A stretch of DNA of 64,000 nucleotides from positions 248,001-312,000 of the forward strand of contig NZ_JAIGNO010000003.1 of assembly GCF_019711515.1 (NCBI RefSeq). Direction: 5' to 3'. The stretch's first letter is position 1. Each line of letters starts with the position of its first letter. The position numbers and the translations under genes were made by a program. Positions 19,288-27,490 of the stretch are shown here, one piece after another. The notes beneath the pieces were generated by a model. That model was not told where the DNA came from. It ran no database searches and was given only the letters and a program-made list of their open reading frames with translations. Source of the stretch: Qipengyuania qiaonensis. GTDB taxonomy: Bacteria; Pseudomonadota; Alphaproteobacteria; Sphingomonadales; Sphingomonadaceae.

Positions 19288-20172
19288 ATGAACGATTTGC
19301 CCAAACACTTCGATGCCGCCCACAAGGTGGCCAATTTTCCATCTATCAAGCCCAGTGTGCCCGAACGCACTTTGGGCGAGCGGCGCAAATTCCGCACGAT
19401 CTGGATCAGCGACGTGCATCTCGGCACCAAGGGGTGCAATCACGAGCTGCTCATCGACTTCCTCGACCACACCGACAGCGATACCATGTATCTGGTCGGC
19501 GACATCATCGACGGATGGCGGCTGAAGAAGAAGTTCTACTGGCCGCCCGAACATAACGACATCGTCTGGCGGATCCTGAAGCGCGCCAAGCGCGGCACCC
19601 GGATCGTGTATATCCCTGGCAATCATGATGAAATGATCCGCCCCTTCGCCGGCATGAATTTTGGCGGGGTGGAGATCATGCGCGCCGCATTCCACGATAC
19701 GGCCGACGGGCGGCGCCTGATGGTGCTGCACGGGGACGAATTCGACACCATCATGCTGGCACATCGCTGGCTCGCCTTCGTGGGCGATGCGGCCTACCAT
19801 GTCATGATGAAGCTCAACAACTGGGTGGCCGGCGTGCGCAAACGCCTCGGCCTGCCCTATTGGTCGATCTCCAAGGCGGCCAAGCATAAGGTCAAGAACG
19901 CGGTCGAGTTCATCTCCAAATACGAGGAAGTGGTGGCCCGCGCCGCTGCCGAGCGCGGAGTCGACGGGGTCGTATGCGGCCATATCCACACCGCCGAATT
20001 CCGCGACTTCGACGGTGTCGAATACTGGAACGACGGCGACTGGGTCGAAGGTTGCAACGCGCTGGTCGAGCATTTCGACGGAACCATGGAAATTCTCCAC
20101 TGGCCGGACGAAGTCGCGCGGCGCGACGGCCGACGCAATGACGCCACGGTAACGGTGCCGGAGGCTGCGTGA
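19288..20172 (+). CDS. LpxH-like metallophosphoesterase (UDP-2,3-diacylglucosamine diphosphatase family)
   Basis: A 294-aa calcineurin-fold phosphoesterase. Metal motifs appear in order: 'WISDVHLGTKG' (D-x-H), 'LVGDIIDGW' (GD), 'YIPGNHDEM' (GNHD), 'LMVLHGDEFD', and 'VCGHIHTAE' (GHxH). It is a homologue of LpxH, which splits UDP-2,3-diacylglucosamine in lipid A synthesis, but longer (LpxH is ~240 aa). It is coupled by GTGA to a glycosyltransferase, a pairing typical of a glycolipid pathway rather than the lpx cluster. I therefore do not assign the lpxH symbol. Confidence 0.85.
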   Translation: MNDLPKHFDAAHKVANFPSIKPSVPERTLGERRKFRTIWISDVHLGTKGCNHELLIDFLDHTDSDTMYLVGDIIDGWRLKKKFYWPPEHNDIVWRILKRAKRGTRIVYIPGNHDEMIRPFAGMNFGGVEIMRAAFHDTADGRRLMVLHGDEFDTIMLAHRWLAFVGDAAYHVMMKLNNWVAGVRKRLGLPYWSISKAAKHKVKNAVEFISKYEEVVARAAAERGVDGVVCGHIHTAEFRDFDGVEYWNDGDWVEGCNALVEHFDGTMEILHWPDEVARRDGRRNDATVTVPEAA

Positions 20173-21245
20173 CTCCGGCGCCCGCAATTCCCGATCACGG
20201 CGGGCCGATAGAAATTCCACACCGCATCGCCATCGTCACAGACGCGTGGCTTCCGCAGATGAACGGTGTGGTCCGCACGCTGACCACGACCTGTGAACAG
20301 CTGCGGGAACAGGGGCACGAGGTGCTGGTGGTTTCGCCCGACCAGTTCGCCAGCATTCCATGTCCGACATATCCCGAAATCCGCCTCGCGCTCACGAAAC
20401 CGGGCGCCGTTGCCGCCCGTCTGCGGGAGTTTTCGCCCGAGGCGATCCACATCGCCACCGAAGGCCCCCTCGGCATGACGGCACGCCGCTATTGCGCGAA
20501 ACATGCGATCCGTTTCACAACGGCTTACCACACGCAGTTCCCCGACTATCTCGCCAAGCGAACTCATCTGCCGGCCGAATGGTTCTGGCGATATATCCGA
20601 TGGTTTCACAGCCCTGCGAAACGCGTGCTGGTGGCGACCGACAGCATCTGCGAGGAGTTGCGCGCGCACGGCCTGACCCGCCTCCACCGCTGGAGCCGCG
20701 GCGTCGACCTGTCCTGCTTCACACCCGATGCGCCCCCGCCGCCGGAATTTGCCGGCCTGCCGAAGCCGATCCAGCTTTATGTCGGGCGCGTGGCAGTGGA
20801 GAAGAATATAGAGGCCTTCCTCGAGGGCGAATATCCCGGCAGCAAGGTCGTGGTCGGCGATGGGCCATCGCTCGCTTCGCTCAAGACGAAATATCCCGAT
20901 GCCCATTTTCTCGGACGGCGCGGGGGGCGAGATCTGGCGGGATGCTATGCCGGTGCCGACGTGTTCGTCTTCCCCAGCAAGACCGACACGTTCGGTCTCG
21001 TCATGATCGAAGCGCTGGCCTGCGGCACACCGGTTGCCGCCTATCCGGTGCCGGGGCCAAGCGACATCGTCACGGACGAGGTCGGCGCCCTTTGCGAAGA
21101 TCTGGACCGCGCCATCGCCGCAGCGCTGTTCTGCGACCGCCGCGCCTGCGCCGCCTATGGTGCGAGCTATAGCTGGACCGCGGCCACTGGCCAGTTCCTG
21201 CGCGGATTGGCGGCCTTCGAGTCGGAAGAACTGCCCGCGGCCTAG
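20169..21245 (+). CDS. GT4-family glycosyltransferase (MgtA/PimB-like)
   Basis: A 358-aa GT-B enzyme starting at a GTG that overlaps the phosphoesterase stop. The N-terminal acceptor domain contains 'IVTDAWLPQMNGVVRTLTTTCEQL' (~20-43) and 'GPLGMTARRYC'. The donor domain contains 'YVGRVAVEKNIEAFL', 'VVGDGPSLASLK' and the E-x7-E motif 'FPSKTDTFGLVMIEALACGTPV'. This pattern matches alpha-mannosyl/glucosyl transferases acting on diacylglycerol or phosphatidylinositol-type lipids, so glycolipid synthesis with the upstream phosphoesterase is a reasonable inference. A strong terminator follows. Confidence 0.85.
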   Translation: MTPAPAIPDHGGPIEIPHRIAIVTDAWLPQMNGVVRTLTTTCEQLREQGHEVLVVSPDQFASIPCPTYPEIRLALTKPGAVAARLREFSPEAIHIATEGPLGMTARRYCAKHAIRFTTAYHTQFPDYLAKRTHLPAEWFWRYIRWFHSPAKRVLVATDSICEELRAHGLTRLHRWSRGVDLSCFTPDAPPPPEFAGLPKPIQLYVGRVAVEKNIEAFLEGEYPGSKVVVGDGPSLASLKTKYPDAHFLGRRGGRDLAGCYAGADVFVFPSKTDTFGLVMIEALACGTPVAAYPVPGPSDIVTDEVGALCEDLDRAIAAALFCDRRACAAYGASYSWTAATGQFLRGLAAFESEELPAA

Positions 21246-21293
21246 CGAAACGCTTGCCGAATCCGGCGCCTTCGCCTACATCATCAAAGGTAC

Positions 21294-21325
21294 GGCCGCT
21301 CCGCAAGGGGCGGCCCTTCTATTTT
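21294..21325 (+). terminator. Rho-independent terminator after the glycosyltransferase
   Basis: GGCCGCTCC and GGGGCGGCC form a 9-bp stem (one G-U pair) around a GCAA tetraloop, followed by CTTCTATTTT. It ends 24 bp before the trcR start. Confidence 0.8.
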
Positions 21326-21349
21326 CGCAGGACGAGAAAAGGCATATTC

Positions 21350-22078
21350 ATGGCCGACCAACCCAAACCGCTGATGCCGCATGCTACCGCCACATGGCTG
21401 GTCGACAATACGGGTCTTTCCTTCGAACAGATCGCCGAATTCTGCGGTCTGCATATCCTCGAAGTGCAGGCGATGGCCGACGATCTGGCGGGCAGCAAAT
21501 ACACCGGTCGCGATCCGGTTCATTCGGGCGAACTGACGCAAGGAGAGATCGAGCGCGGTCAGGCCGATAGCGAATACAAGCTCAAGATGCAGCGTGCGCC
21601 GGTCGCGGTCAGCCGTACGAAGGGCCCTCGCTACACACCGGTTTCGAAGCGTCAGGACAAGCCCGATGGCATCGCCTGGATTCTGCGCAATCACCCGGAA
21701 ATTTCGGATGCGCAGATCGGCAAGCTCATCGGCACGACGCGCAACACGATCACTGCGATCCGGGAACGCAGCCACTGGAATATCCAGAACATCCAGCCCA
21801 AGGATCCTGTCACGCTCGGCTTGTGTTCACAGCGCGAACTCGATGCCGTGGTCGCCAAGGCAGCCAAGAACCTGCCGGTCGATGAAGACATCGCTCCGGT
21901 CGAAGCGGCCAGCGGGACCAGCGACCGCGAAAAGCTGATCGAAGAACTGCGTGCCGAACGCGACGCCAATGAAAAGGCTGCGGCCGAGGCGGCGCAGGAA
22001 GCCGAGGCCGCTGCATGGCTCGAAGCCAAGCGCGCCGCCGAAGATGCGGGCGAGGTCGAGGCCACGGACGAAGCCTGA
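21350..22078 (+). CDS. trcR: Cell cycle transcriptional regulator TrcR (DUF1013)
   Basis: A 242-aa protein of the alphaproteobacterial DUF1013 family, named TrcR in Caulobacter where it associates with RNA polymerase. The N-terminal region 'LMPHATATWLVDNTGLSFEQIAEFCGLHILEVQ' (~8-40) is a helix-turn-helix-like element. A second such segment is 'DKPDGIAWILRNHPEISDAQIGKLIGTTRNTITAIRERSHW'. The C-terminal ~60 residues are an Ala/Glu-rich helical tail. The ATG at 21350 follows AAAAGG. It is a monocistronic unit bracketed by two strong terminators. Confidence 0.9.
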   Translation: MADQPKPLMPHATATWLVDNTGLSFEQIAEFCGLHILEVQAMADDLAGSKYTGRDPVHSGELTQGEIERGQADSEYKLKMQRAPVAVSRTKGPRYTPVSKRQDKPDGIAWILRNHPEISDAQIGKLIGTTRNTITAIRERSHWNIQNIQPKDPVTLGLCSQRELDAVVAKAAKNLPVDEDIAPVEAASGTSDREKLIEELRAERDANEKAAAEAAQEAEAAAWLEAKRAAEDAGEVEATDEA

Positions 22079-22102
22079 CCTTTCGTACGGAATGTCTGAC
22101 GC

Positions 22103-22138
22103 AAAGGCGGGTCGAGCGTTGGCTCGGCCCGCCTTTTT
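22103..22138 (+). terminator. Rho-independent terminator after trcR
   Basis: A 15-bp stem (AAAGGCGGGTCGAGC pairing with GCTCGGCCCGCCTTT, one G-U) with a GTTG loop, followed by further T residues. It is the strongest terminator in the window. Confidence 0.9.
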
Positions 22139-22175
22139 ACTTGCGTTTGGGGCGAGATGGTCCAAGTCAACTGAC

Positions 22176-23849
22176 ATGGATGTAAGCAAGCTTCCGAACC
22201 ACCACCCGGTGCCGTGGGGCACGACGTTCGAGCCGATCGCGCTGCCCGAGATGTTTGCGCGTACCATGCGCGGTACGCCCGATGCGCCACTGCTGCATTT
22301 TCTTGGGCGGACTTACTCCTACGCCGAACTCTTCCGCGACGCGCAGGCCTTTGCGCATGCGCTTAAAGCACGGGGCATTGCGGAAGGCGACCGCATGGGG
22401 CTCTTCCTGCCCAACGTGCCAAGTTATGTCGTGGCCTACTACGGAGCGATGATGGCGGGAGCCGTGGTGGTCAATTTCTCGCCGCTCTACACGGTGGAGG
22501 AACTGGCGCAGCAAGTGGCGGACTCGGGCACACGGCTGCTGGTGACGGTCGATGTGCCCGAACTCTACACGACGGCTGAAAAAGTGCTGTGTAGCTCGGC
22601 TCTGGAAACGCTGGTGGTCAGTTCGCTTGCGCAGATGCTGCCAACGCTCAAGGGCATTGCGCTGCGGCTTTTTGGTCGCGCGAAAGTTGCGAAGGTCGAG
22701 TATGGCGAGGGCGTCGTGCGGTGGGGCGACCTGCTGGAAGAAGGCGGTCGCAACCGAGGCGGCCTGCCCGTCGTCGATCCGCATTCGCTGGCGCTGCTCC
22801 AATATACCGGGGGTACGACCGGCACGCCCAAAGGTGCGATGCTCACCCACGCGAACCTGTCGATCAATGCGCAGCAGACCGCCGGTCTCAATCCGTTCGG
22901 AGATCCGCCGGGCGAAGTCTTCATGGGCGCGTTGCCGTTCTTTCATGTCTTTGCCAACACCGCGCTGCTCAATCACGCCGTCGTCACAGGGGCATCGATT
23001 GCCATGGTCCCGCGTTTCGAAACGAAGCAGGTTCTCAAGACGATCGAGAAACTGGGCGCGACCGGTTTTCCCGGTGTGCCCACGATGTATCAGGCGCTGC
23101 TCGACCATCCGGATCTCGCCAAGATCGATCTCTCTTCGCTCAAGGTCTGCATTTCCGGCGGGGCGCCGCTACCCGGCCCTTTGCGCGAAAAGTTCGAGGC
23201 TGCGACCGGTGTGCGGCTGGTCGAAGGCTACGGGCTGACCGAAAGTTCCGGCGTGGTGTCGACCAACCCCTACGAGGGCATGCGCAAACCAGGCACTATC
23301 GGGCAGGTCGTCATGGGTACCGAGGTGCTTCTGCTCGACAAGGAAGACCCTTCGGTCATCGCACCCGATGGCGAGCCGGGCGAACTGGCGATCCACGGCC
23401 CGCAGATCATGCAGGGATATTGGAACCGGCCCGAGGCGGCGAAGGATGTCTTCGTCGAGCATCTAGGAAAGACCTGGCTGCGCACGGGCGACGTGGCGAC
23501 GCTGGATGAAGACGGCTTTCTGGAAATCGTCGATCGGATCAAGGACATGATCGCAGTCGGCGGATTCAAGGTGTTTCCCAGCCAGGTCGAGGACGTTCTG
23601 CTCGAACACGATGCGGTAAAGGAGGCGCTCGTCATCGGGCGCCCCGACGGGTATCGCGGCGAAGTGCCCGTTGCCTATGTCACCCTGGAAAGCGGCGCCG
23701 ATGCTACGGGAAGCCAGCTCAAGGAATGGCTCAATGCAAGGGTCGGCAAGCACGAACGCGCCGCGGAAGTCGTGATCCGCGAAGAACTTCCCAAGACCAT
23801 GATCGGCAAGCTCGATCGCAAGGCGCTGCGGGCCGAGGTTCTCGACTGA
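22176..23849 (+). CDS. Long-chain fatty acid--CoA ligase (acyl-AMP-forming)
   Basis: A 557-aa ANL-superfamily enzyme activating a fatty acid to acyl-CoA through acyl-AMP. The P-loop-like motif is 'YTGGTTGTPKGAMLTH' (~209-224). Others are 'GALPFFHVFA', 'GYGLTESSGV', 'LRTGDVATLDEDGFLEIVDRIKDMIAVGGFKVFP' and the catalytic Lys in 'PKTMIGKLDRKALR' near the C-terminus. The length matches FadD. It may feed beta-oxidation, consistent with the ETF genes elsewhere in the window. There is no clear strong ribosome site before the ATG. The chain-length preference is not deducible. Confidence 0.9.
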   Translation: MDVSKLPNHHPVPWGTTFEPIALPEMFARTMRGTPDAPLLHFLGRTYSYAELFRDAQAFAHALKARGIAEGDRMGLFLPNVPSYVVAYYGAMMAGAVVVNFSPLYTVEELAQQVADSGTRLLVTVDVPELYTTAEKVLCSSALETLVVSSLAQMLPTLKGIALRLFGRAKVAKVEYGEGVVRWGDLLEEGGRNRGGLPVVDPHSLALLQYTGGTTGTPKGAMLTHANLSINAQQTAGLNPFGDPPGEVFMGALPFFHVFANTALLNHAVVTGASIAMVPRFETKQVLKTIEKLGATGFPGVPTMYQALLDHPDLAKIDLSSLKVCISGGAPLPGPLREKFEAATGVRLVEGYGLTESSGVVSTNPYEGMRKPGTIGQVVMGTEVLLLDKEDPSVIAPDGEPGELAIHGPQIMQGYWNRPEAAKDVFVEHLGKTWLRTGDVATLDEDGFLEIVDRIKDMIAVGGFKVFPSQVEDVLLEHDAVKEALVIGRPDGYRGEVPVAYVTLESGADATGSQLKEWLNARVGKHERAAEVVIREELPKTMIGKLDRKALRAEVLD

Positions 23850-23896
23850 AGGGCGATCCGCTCGCTCGAGCAGACGCGCATAATTCGGGCAGGCGG

Positions 23897-23935
23897 AAAA
23901 CAAAGAAGGCCGCCTGCGTCGTTGCGCAGACGGCC
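23897..23935 (-). terminator. Rho-independent terminator after the bactofilin gene
   Basis: Read on the minus strand, GGCCGTCTGCG pairs with CGCAGGCGGCC (one G-U), followed by TTCTTTGTTTT. It starts 25 bp after the bactofilin stop. Confidence 0.75.
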
Positions 23936-23959
23936 CCCGTCCTCTCCGAACTCGATTGC

Positions 23960-24415
23960 TCAGCCGGCCACGGCCAGCTCGGGCTTGGCTTGCGCGTGCG
24001 CGGTGTCGGGCGTTTTGGCCTTGGTATCGCGGTGGGCGAAACGCCCTTCGACCTGCGCGCCCTGTTCGATGGTAAGCGCGTCGTAGAACACGTCGCCCAT
24101 GATCTTGGCCGACTTGAGGATCACCAGCTCACGCGCAGTGATCGACCCGTCGACCGTCCCGGCGAGGCGAGCGGTCTCGGCCTTGATCGCGCCCTTTACG
24201 ATGCTGGTCTCGCCCTGGACAACCGACGAACAGGCGATGTCTCCCTCGACCGACCCGTCGATATGCAAATCGGCCGAGGCCTTGATGTCGCCTGTGATCG
24301 AGAGATCCGAGCCCAAGACCGAAAAGGTGGAGTTGCTCTTGCTGGCCATGCGGTCTCGTCCCGGATTACTTGGTTGAGGCGAGCTGGGGAGCTCGTCGGA
24401 TTTCTTCGAGAACAT
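23960..24415 (-). CDS. Bactofilin family cytoskeletal protein
   Basis: A 151-aa polymer-forming protein. The central beta-helix runs from 'STFSVLGSDLSITGDIKASADLHIDGSVEGDI' through 'SIVKGAIKAETARLAGTVDGSITARELVILKSAKIMGDVFYDALTIEQGAQVEGRF', with the regular hydrophobic/glycine spacing of bactofilins. The N-terminal tail (MFSKKSDELPSSPQPS) and Ala/Pro-rich C-terminus are disordered. The ATG at 24415 lies inside the end of the M23 gene (50-bp overlap). Bactofilin/M23 pairs direct local peptidoglycan remodelling in several bacteria (Csd1/CcmA, LmdC/BacA), so a shape or growth-zone role is likely. Confidence 0.9.
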   Translation of the reverse strand: MFSKKSDELPSSPQPSNPGRDRMASKSNSTFSVLGSDLSITGDIKASADLHIDGSVEGDIACSSVVQGETSIVKGAIKAETARLAGTVDGSITARELVILKSAKIMGDVFYDALTIEQGAQVEGRFAHRDTKAKTPDTAHAQAKPELAVAG

Positions 24416-25484
24416 GGGGAGCTGTCTCCAGGAAAGTGCGCGGGTTGACCGCACGGTTATTGATGCGAACCTCGAAATGGAGGTGCGGACCGGTCGAGCG
24501 ACCGGTGGAGCCGATTGCGCCGATGGTCTGTCCGGCATCGACCGTCTGCCCGACTTTTGTCGCGAACTTCGACATGTGGGCATAGCGGGTCATGAGGCCG
24601 TTACCATGACTGATCTCGACGACATTACCATAGCCCGACTTGCGCCCGACGAAGCTGACGTGGCCTTTGGCGGCAGCATAGATGGGAGCGCCGATGGGAC
24701 CGCGAAAATCGAGGCCCTTGTGCATGGCGGCAACTCCAGTGAACGGATCGCGGCGATACCCATAGCTCGACGTGACCATCTGGACATTGGCCGGGGCGAC
24801 CTGCGGCACGCCGGCAAGGCCGCGTTCGAGCGCGTCCATGCGGGCGATCGAAAGGCCAAGACGCTCGAAGCGCGGATCTACACCACCGCTGCTATCTGTG
24901 GCGAGCTTCTCCAGCGGGCCACCCATCGCGCTGCGGTCGGCGTTGCGGATCATGTTGTCCGGGTTGAGGCCCAGCCTTTTCAGCGCCGACGCGGCGCGCT
25001 GCGACCGCCAGTCCGCGTAGCGTGTAAGGTTCTCGACGAAGGCCAGCTGGCGCGCTTCGATTCTGGCAAGCGCGCTGGCTTCGGGAATGGACAGGCTGAC
25101 CTTGTCGACCGTCGCGGCCGCTTCGCCGGTGGAATCGCTGACATTTTCCACGGTCTTCACGTCATCGGGGAGCGAGGCGACCATATCCTCGATGAACTCC
25201 TGCCGCTTCGCCAGGTCGGTCGCCACGGCATCGATATCGTGGCGATAGGCATTGACGCGCTCCGTCGCGGTGGTGACTTTGGCCTCGCGGTCGAGCAAGG
25301 AGAGACGGTCCGCCGTGGCGCGATATTGCGTCCAGCCGGCGATCGCCATCGACAATGCCCAGACGATCAGCGCCGCAAGCGCGATCGCCGCAGCGGTCAT
25401 CTGCACTTTCGATGAAATGGTTATGAAGCGAACCTGACCTTCCGACCGCATGAAAAACTCACGATCCGGAAACCAGCTCCGCAT
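24366..25484 (-). CDS. M23 metallopeptidase with transmembrane anchor and coiled coil, bactofilin-linked
   Basis: A 372-aa type II membrane protein. A cytoplasmic segment (~1-30) precedes a transmembrane helix 'MTAAAIALAALIVWALSMAIAGW'. A periplasmic coiled coil (~55-150) leads to an M23 domain (~230-345) with complete zinc ligands: 'MHKGLDF' and 'GPHLHFEV', plus 'YGYRRDPFTG'. I chose the ATG at 25484, which has GGGGGAG upstream; an in-frame TTG at 25523 would add 13 residues. The layout matches bactofilin-recruited endopeptidases, and the bactofilin gene overlaps its 3' end. Confidence 0.88.
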   Translation of the reverse strand: MRSWFPDREFFMRSEGQVRFITISSKVQMTAAAIALAALIVWALSMAIAGWTQYRATADRLSLLDREAKVTTATERVNAYRHDIDAVATDLAKRQEFIEDMVASLPDDVKTVENVSDSTGEAAATVDKVSLSIPEASALARIEARQLAFVENLTRYADWRSQRAASALKRLGLNPDNMIRNADRSAMGGPLEKLATDSSGGVDPRFERLGLSIARMDALERGLAGVPQVAPANVQMVTSSYGYRRDPFTGVAAMHKGLDFRGPIGAPIYAAAKGHVSFVGRKSGYGNVVEISHGNGLMTRYAHMSKFATKVGQTVDAGQTIGAIGSTGRSTGPHLHFEVRINNRAVNPRTFLETAPHVLEEIRRAPQLASTK

Positions 25485-25582
25485 ACGGCTCCCCCAGCCT
25501 TTTGCGGCAATCTTGTTGCTCAAAACGACCCGTCCCTTATGGTCTTATACGTCCCTCCACGTAGAGCTAACAAAGGTTGCCG

Positions 25583-25780
25583 ATGAAATCGAATCGCGGT
25601 TCCCGTAGAATCCACGAGTCGAAGGTTCGATGGGACGAGTCGTTTCAGCGCCGGAAAATTATCGAACAGAAGCGGGAACCAAAGGTTAAGTCGTTGTTTA
25701 CCAATAGCTTGCGATTCGGCCCCCTCTTCGGAAGCAAGGCATTGTATAAATACGACAAATTGGCTGGAGCGTCGGTTTGA
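25583..25780 (+). CDS. Small basic ORF upstream of nadD (uncertain)
   Basis: A 65-aa reading frame from the ATG at 25583 (AAAGG upstream). It is rich in Lys and Arg with no recognised domain. Its TGA overlaps the TTG start of nadD as TTGA, the arrangement of coupled genes. The stretch is AT-richer than its surroundings and also serves as the promoter region between the divergent M23 and nadD genes. I do not recognise a homologue. It could be a leader peptide, a real small protein, or chance. Confidence 0.3.
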   Translation: MKSNRGSRRIHESKVRWDESFQRRKIIEQKREPKVKSLFTNSLRFGPLFGSKALYKYDKLAGASV

Positions 25781-26442
25781 CCGGCGTGAATCGCCGAATC
25801 GGTCTGCTCGGCGGAAGTTTCAACCCCGCGCATGGCGGCCATCGCTCGATTTCGCTGTTTGCTTCGCGGGCGCTCAAGCTCGATGAAGTGTGGTGGCTGG
25901 TTTCGCCGGGCAATCCGCTCAAGCCGGAAGCCGGCATGGCACCGCTGGCCGCGCGTGTGCGATCGGCGATAGAGCAGGCGAAACGCGCACCGATCAGGGT
26001 CACAGCGATCGAACGGAACCTGGGGACACGTTACACGGTCGATACGCTCGGCGCACTGATGCGTCGTTTTCCCAAACGCGAATTTGTTTGGCTGATGGGG
26101 TCGGATAATCTTGCCCAGTTCCACCGCTGGCGGGCCTGGCGGGGGATCGCGCGCAGGATGCCGATTGCGGTCATCGCAAGGCCCGGCTATGATGCGGATG
26201 CTGTCGCGAGCCCCGCGATGGCCTGGCTGAGGTGCTTTTCCGTGCCGCTGTCCAGTTTCGCGAACAGGGGCGAATGGAGCGCACCGGCACTGGTGACATT
26301 GCGTTTCGATCCCGATGACCGATCGGCCACGGCCATCCGCCGCGCCGATCCCGACTGGGCCTTACGCTATGCCGGACCGCCTCCGAGGGACCAACTGACA
26401 CATCGCTTGATTTCGTCGGGGGAGGAAACCACCGCGCCATGA
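25777..26442 (+). CDS. nadD: Nicotinate-nucleotide adenylyltransferase
   Basis: A 221-aa enzyme transferring AMP from ATP to nicotinate mononucleotide in NAD synthesis. It has the nucleotidyltransferase motif 'GLLGGSFNPAHGGHRSIS' (~9-26), 'VSPGNPLK', 'WLMGSDNLAQFHRW', and the terminal 'RSATAIRR' (S-x-T-x-I-R-like). The TTG start at 25777 has GGAG seven bases upstream and overlaps the small ORF stop; a GTG three codons later is the alternative. It begins the conserved run nadD-rsfS-rlmH-envC-ctpA. Confidence 0.93.
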   Translation: MTGVNRRIGLLGGSFNPAHGGHRSISLFASRALKLDEVWWLVSPGNPLKPEAGMAPLAARVRSAIEQAKRAPIRVTAIERNLGTRYTVDTLGALMRRFPKREFVWLMGSDNLAQFHRWRAWRGIARRMPIAVIARPGYDADAVASPAMAWLRCFSVPLSSFANRGEWSAPALVTLRFDPDDRSATAIRRADPDWALRYAGPPPRDQLTHRLISSGEETTAP

Positions 26443-26499
26443 TGCGCGTTGTCCCTGCCATGGTCTTTGCCTCTCAATCCAGGAGTACCGCATCCGCCT

Positions 26500-26919
26500 A
26501 TGACACAGGCGCATATCAGCCCGGCGACTGCCGGGACCGCTACGGCACAGGTTATTGCCTTGGCTGACGCGAAGACCGATCCGCTGCTCAAGCTGGTGCT
26601 GCAGCAGCTCGACGACGACCAGGCGCAGGAGATCGTGACCATCGATCTCGAGGGCAAGAGTTCGATTGCCGATCACATGGTGATCGCTTCGGGCCGCTCG
26701 ACCCGTCAGGTTGCCGCGATGGCACAAAAACTCGCCGAAAAGGTCAAGCAGGCAGGCTTCGGCCCGGTGAAGCTCGAAGGGCTGCCGGCTGCCGACTGGG
26801 TTCTGCTCGATGCAGGCGACGTTGTCGTCCACCTGTTCCGCCCCGAGGTCCGTAGCTTCTACAATCTCGAGCGCATGTGGGCCTTCGGCGACGCGCCGCC
26901 CGTGGCCGGCACCGCGTAG
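26500..26919 (+). CDS. rsfS: Ribosomal silencing factor RsfS
   Basis: A 139-aa protein that binds ribosomal protein uL14 and blocks subunit joining under nutrient limitation. The family core is 'LDDDQAQEIVTIDLEGKSSIADHMVIASGRSTRQVAAMAQKL', 'WVLLDAGDVVVHLFRPEVRSFYNLERMW'. The ATG at 26500 gives a normal length plus an Ala/Thr-rich N-terminal tail; AGGAG at 26481 is 14 bp away, rather far. It follows nadD by 57 bp. An 8-bp hairpin with a CTTC loop (26929-26948, no T run) lies just after the stop. Confidence 0.92.
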   Translation: MTQAHISPATAGTATAQVIALADAKTDPLLKLVLQQLDDDQAQEIVTIDLEGKSSIADHMVIASGRSTRQVAAMAQKLAEKVKQAGFGPVKLEGLPAADWVLLDAGDVVVHLFRPEVRSFYNLERMWAFGDAPPVAGTA

Positions 26920-27049
26920 CATATTTCCGCACTCGCCTTCGCGGGTGCGATATCCTCGCTCATGCGACCTGGCGGCTGCATCGCTGCGGGTAGACCGCTG
27001 CCCTTGCCGCGTGCTGGACGCGCATGGAACATCGCCATAGAGCGAGTTC

Positions 27050-27472
27050 ATGCTCCTTCACATCATTGCCAGGGGAAAGATTGCGCGATCGCCGGAGGCG
27101 GAGCTCGTCGCGCGATATGAGAAGCGGCTGGCATGGCCGGTGAAGTTCACCGAATTGCCGGAAACCGGAGGGCGTGTTCCCGACCCGCAGACACCGCTGA
27201 AGACCGTGCTGCTCGACGAGCGCGGCCGGGACCTCTCTTCCGAAAGCCTGGCGGAAATTCTGGCGCGCTGGCGCGACGACGGAATGCGTGAGTGCCGTTT
27301 CGTGCTGGGTGCGGCGGACGGGCATTCGGAAAAAGAGCGGCTCGAGGCGGACTTGCTGTTGGCTTTCGGCAAGGCGACCTGGCCGCACCTGCTGGCCCGG
27401 GCCATGCTGGCGGAGCAGCTTTATCGAGCGACGACGATAATCGCCGGGCACCCCTATCATCGCAGCGGCTGA
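27050..27472 (+). CDS. rlmH: 23S rRNA (pseudouridine1915-N3)-methyltransferase
   Basis: A 140-aa SPOUT methyltransferase that methylates pseudouridine 1915 in helix 69 of 23S rRNA on assembled ribosomes. Visible features are 'LLHIIARGKIARSPEAELVARYEKRL', 'LLDERGRDLSSESLAE', the knot sequence 'RFVLGAADGHSEK' (normally IGGAxG) and the conserved C-terminus 'LLARAMLAEQLYRATTIIAGHPYHR'. The length is slightly below the usual ~155. It sits 130 bp after rsfS in the normal gene order. Confidence 0.93.
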   Translation: MLLHIIARGKIARSPEAELVARYEKRLAWPVKFTELPETGGRVPDPQTPLKTVLLDERGRDLSSESLAEILARWRDDGMRECRFVLGAADGHSEKERLEADLLLAFGKATWPHLLARAMLAEQLYRATTIIAGHPYHRSG

Positions 27473-27490
27473 TCGGGCAGAATTCGCGCG

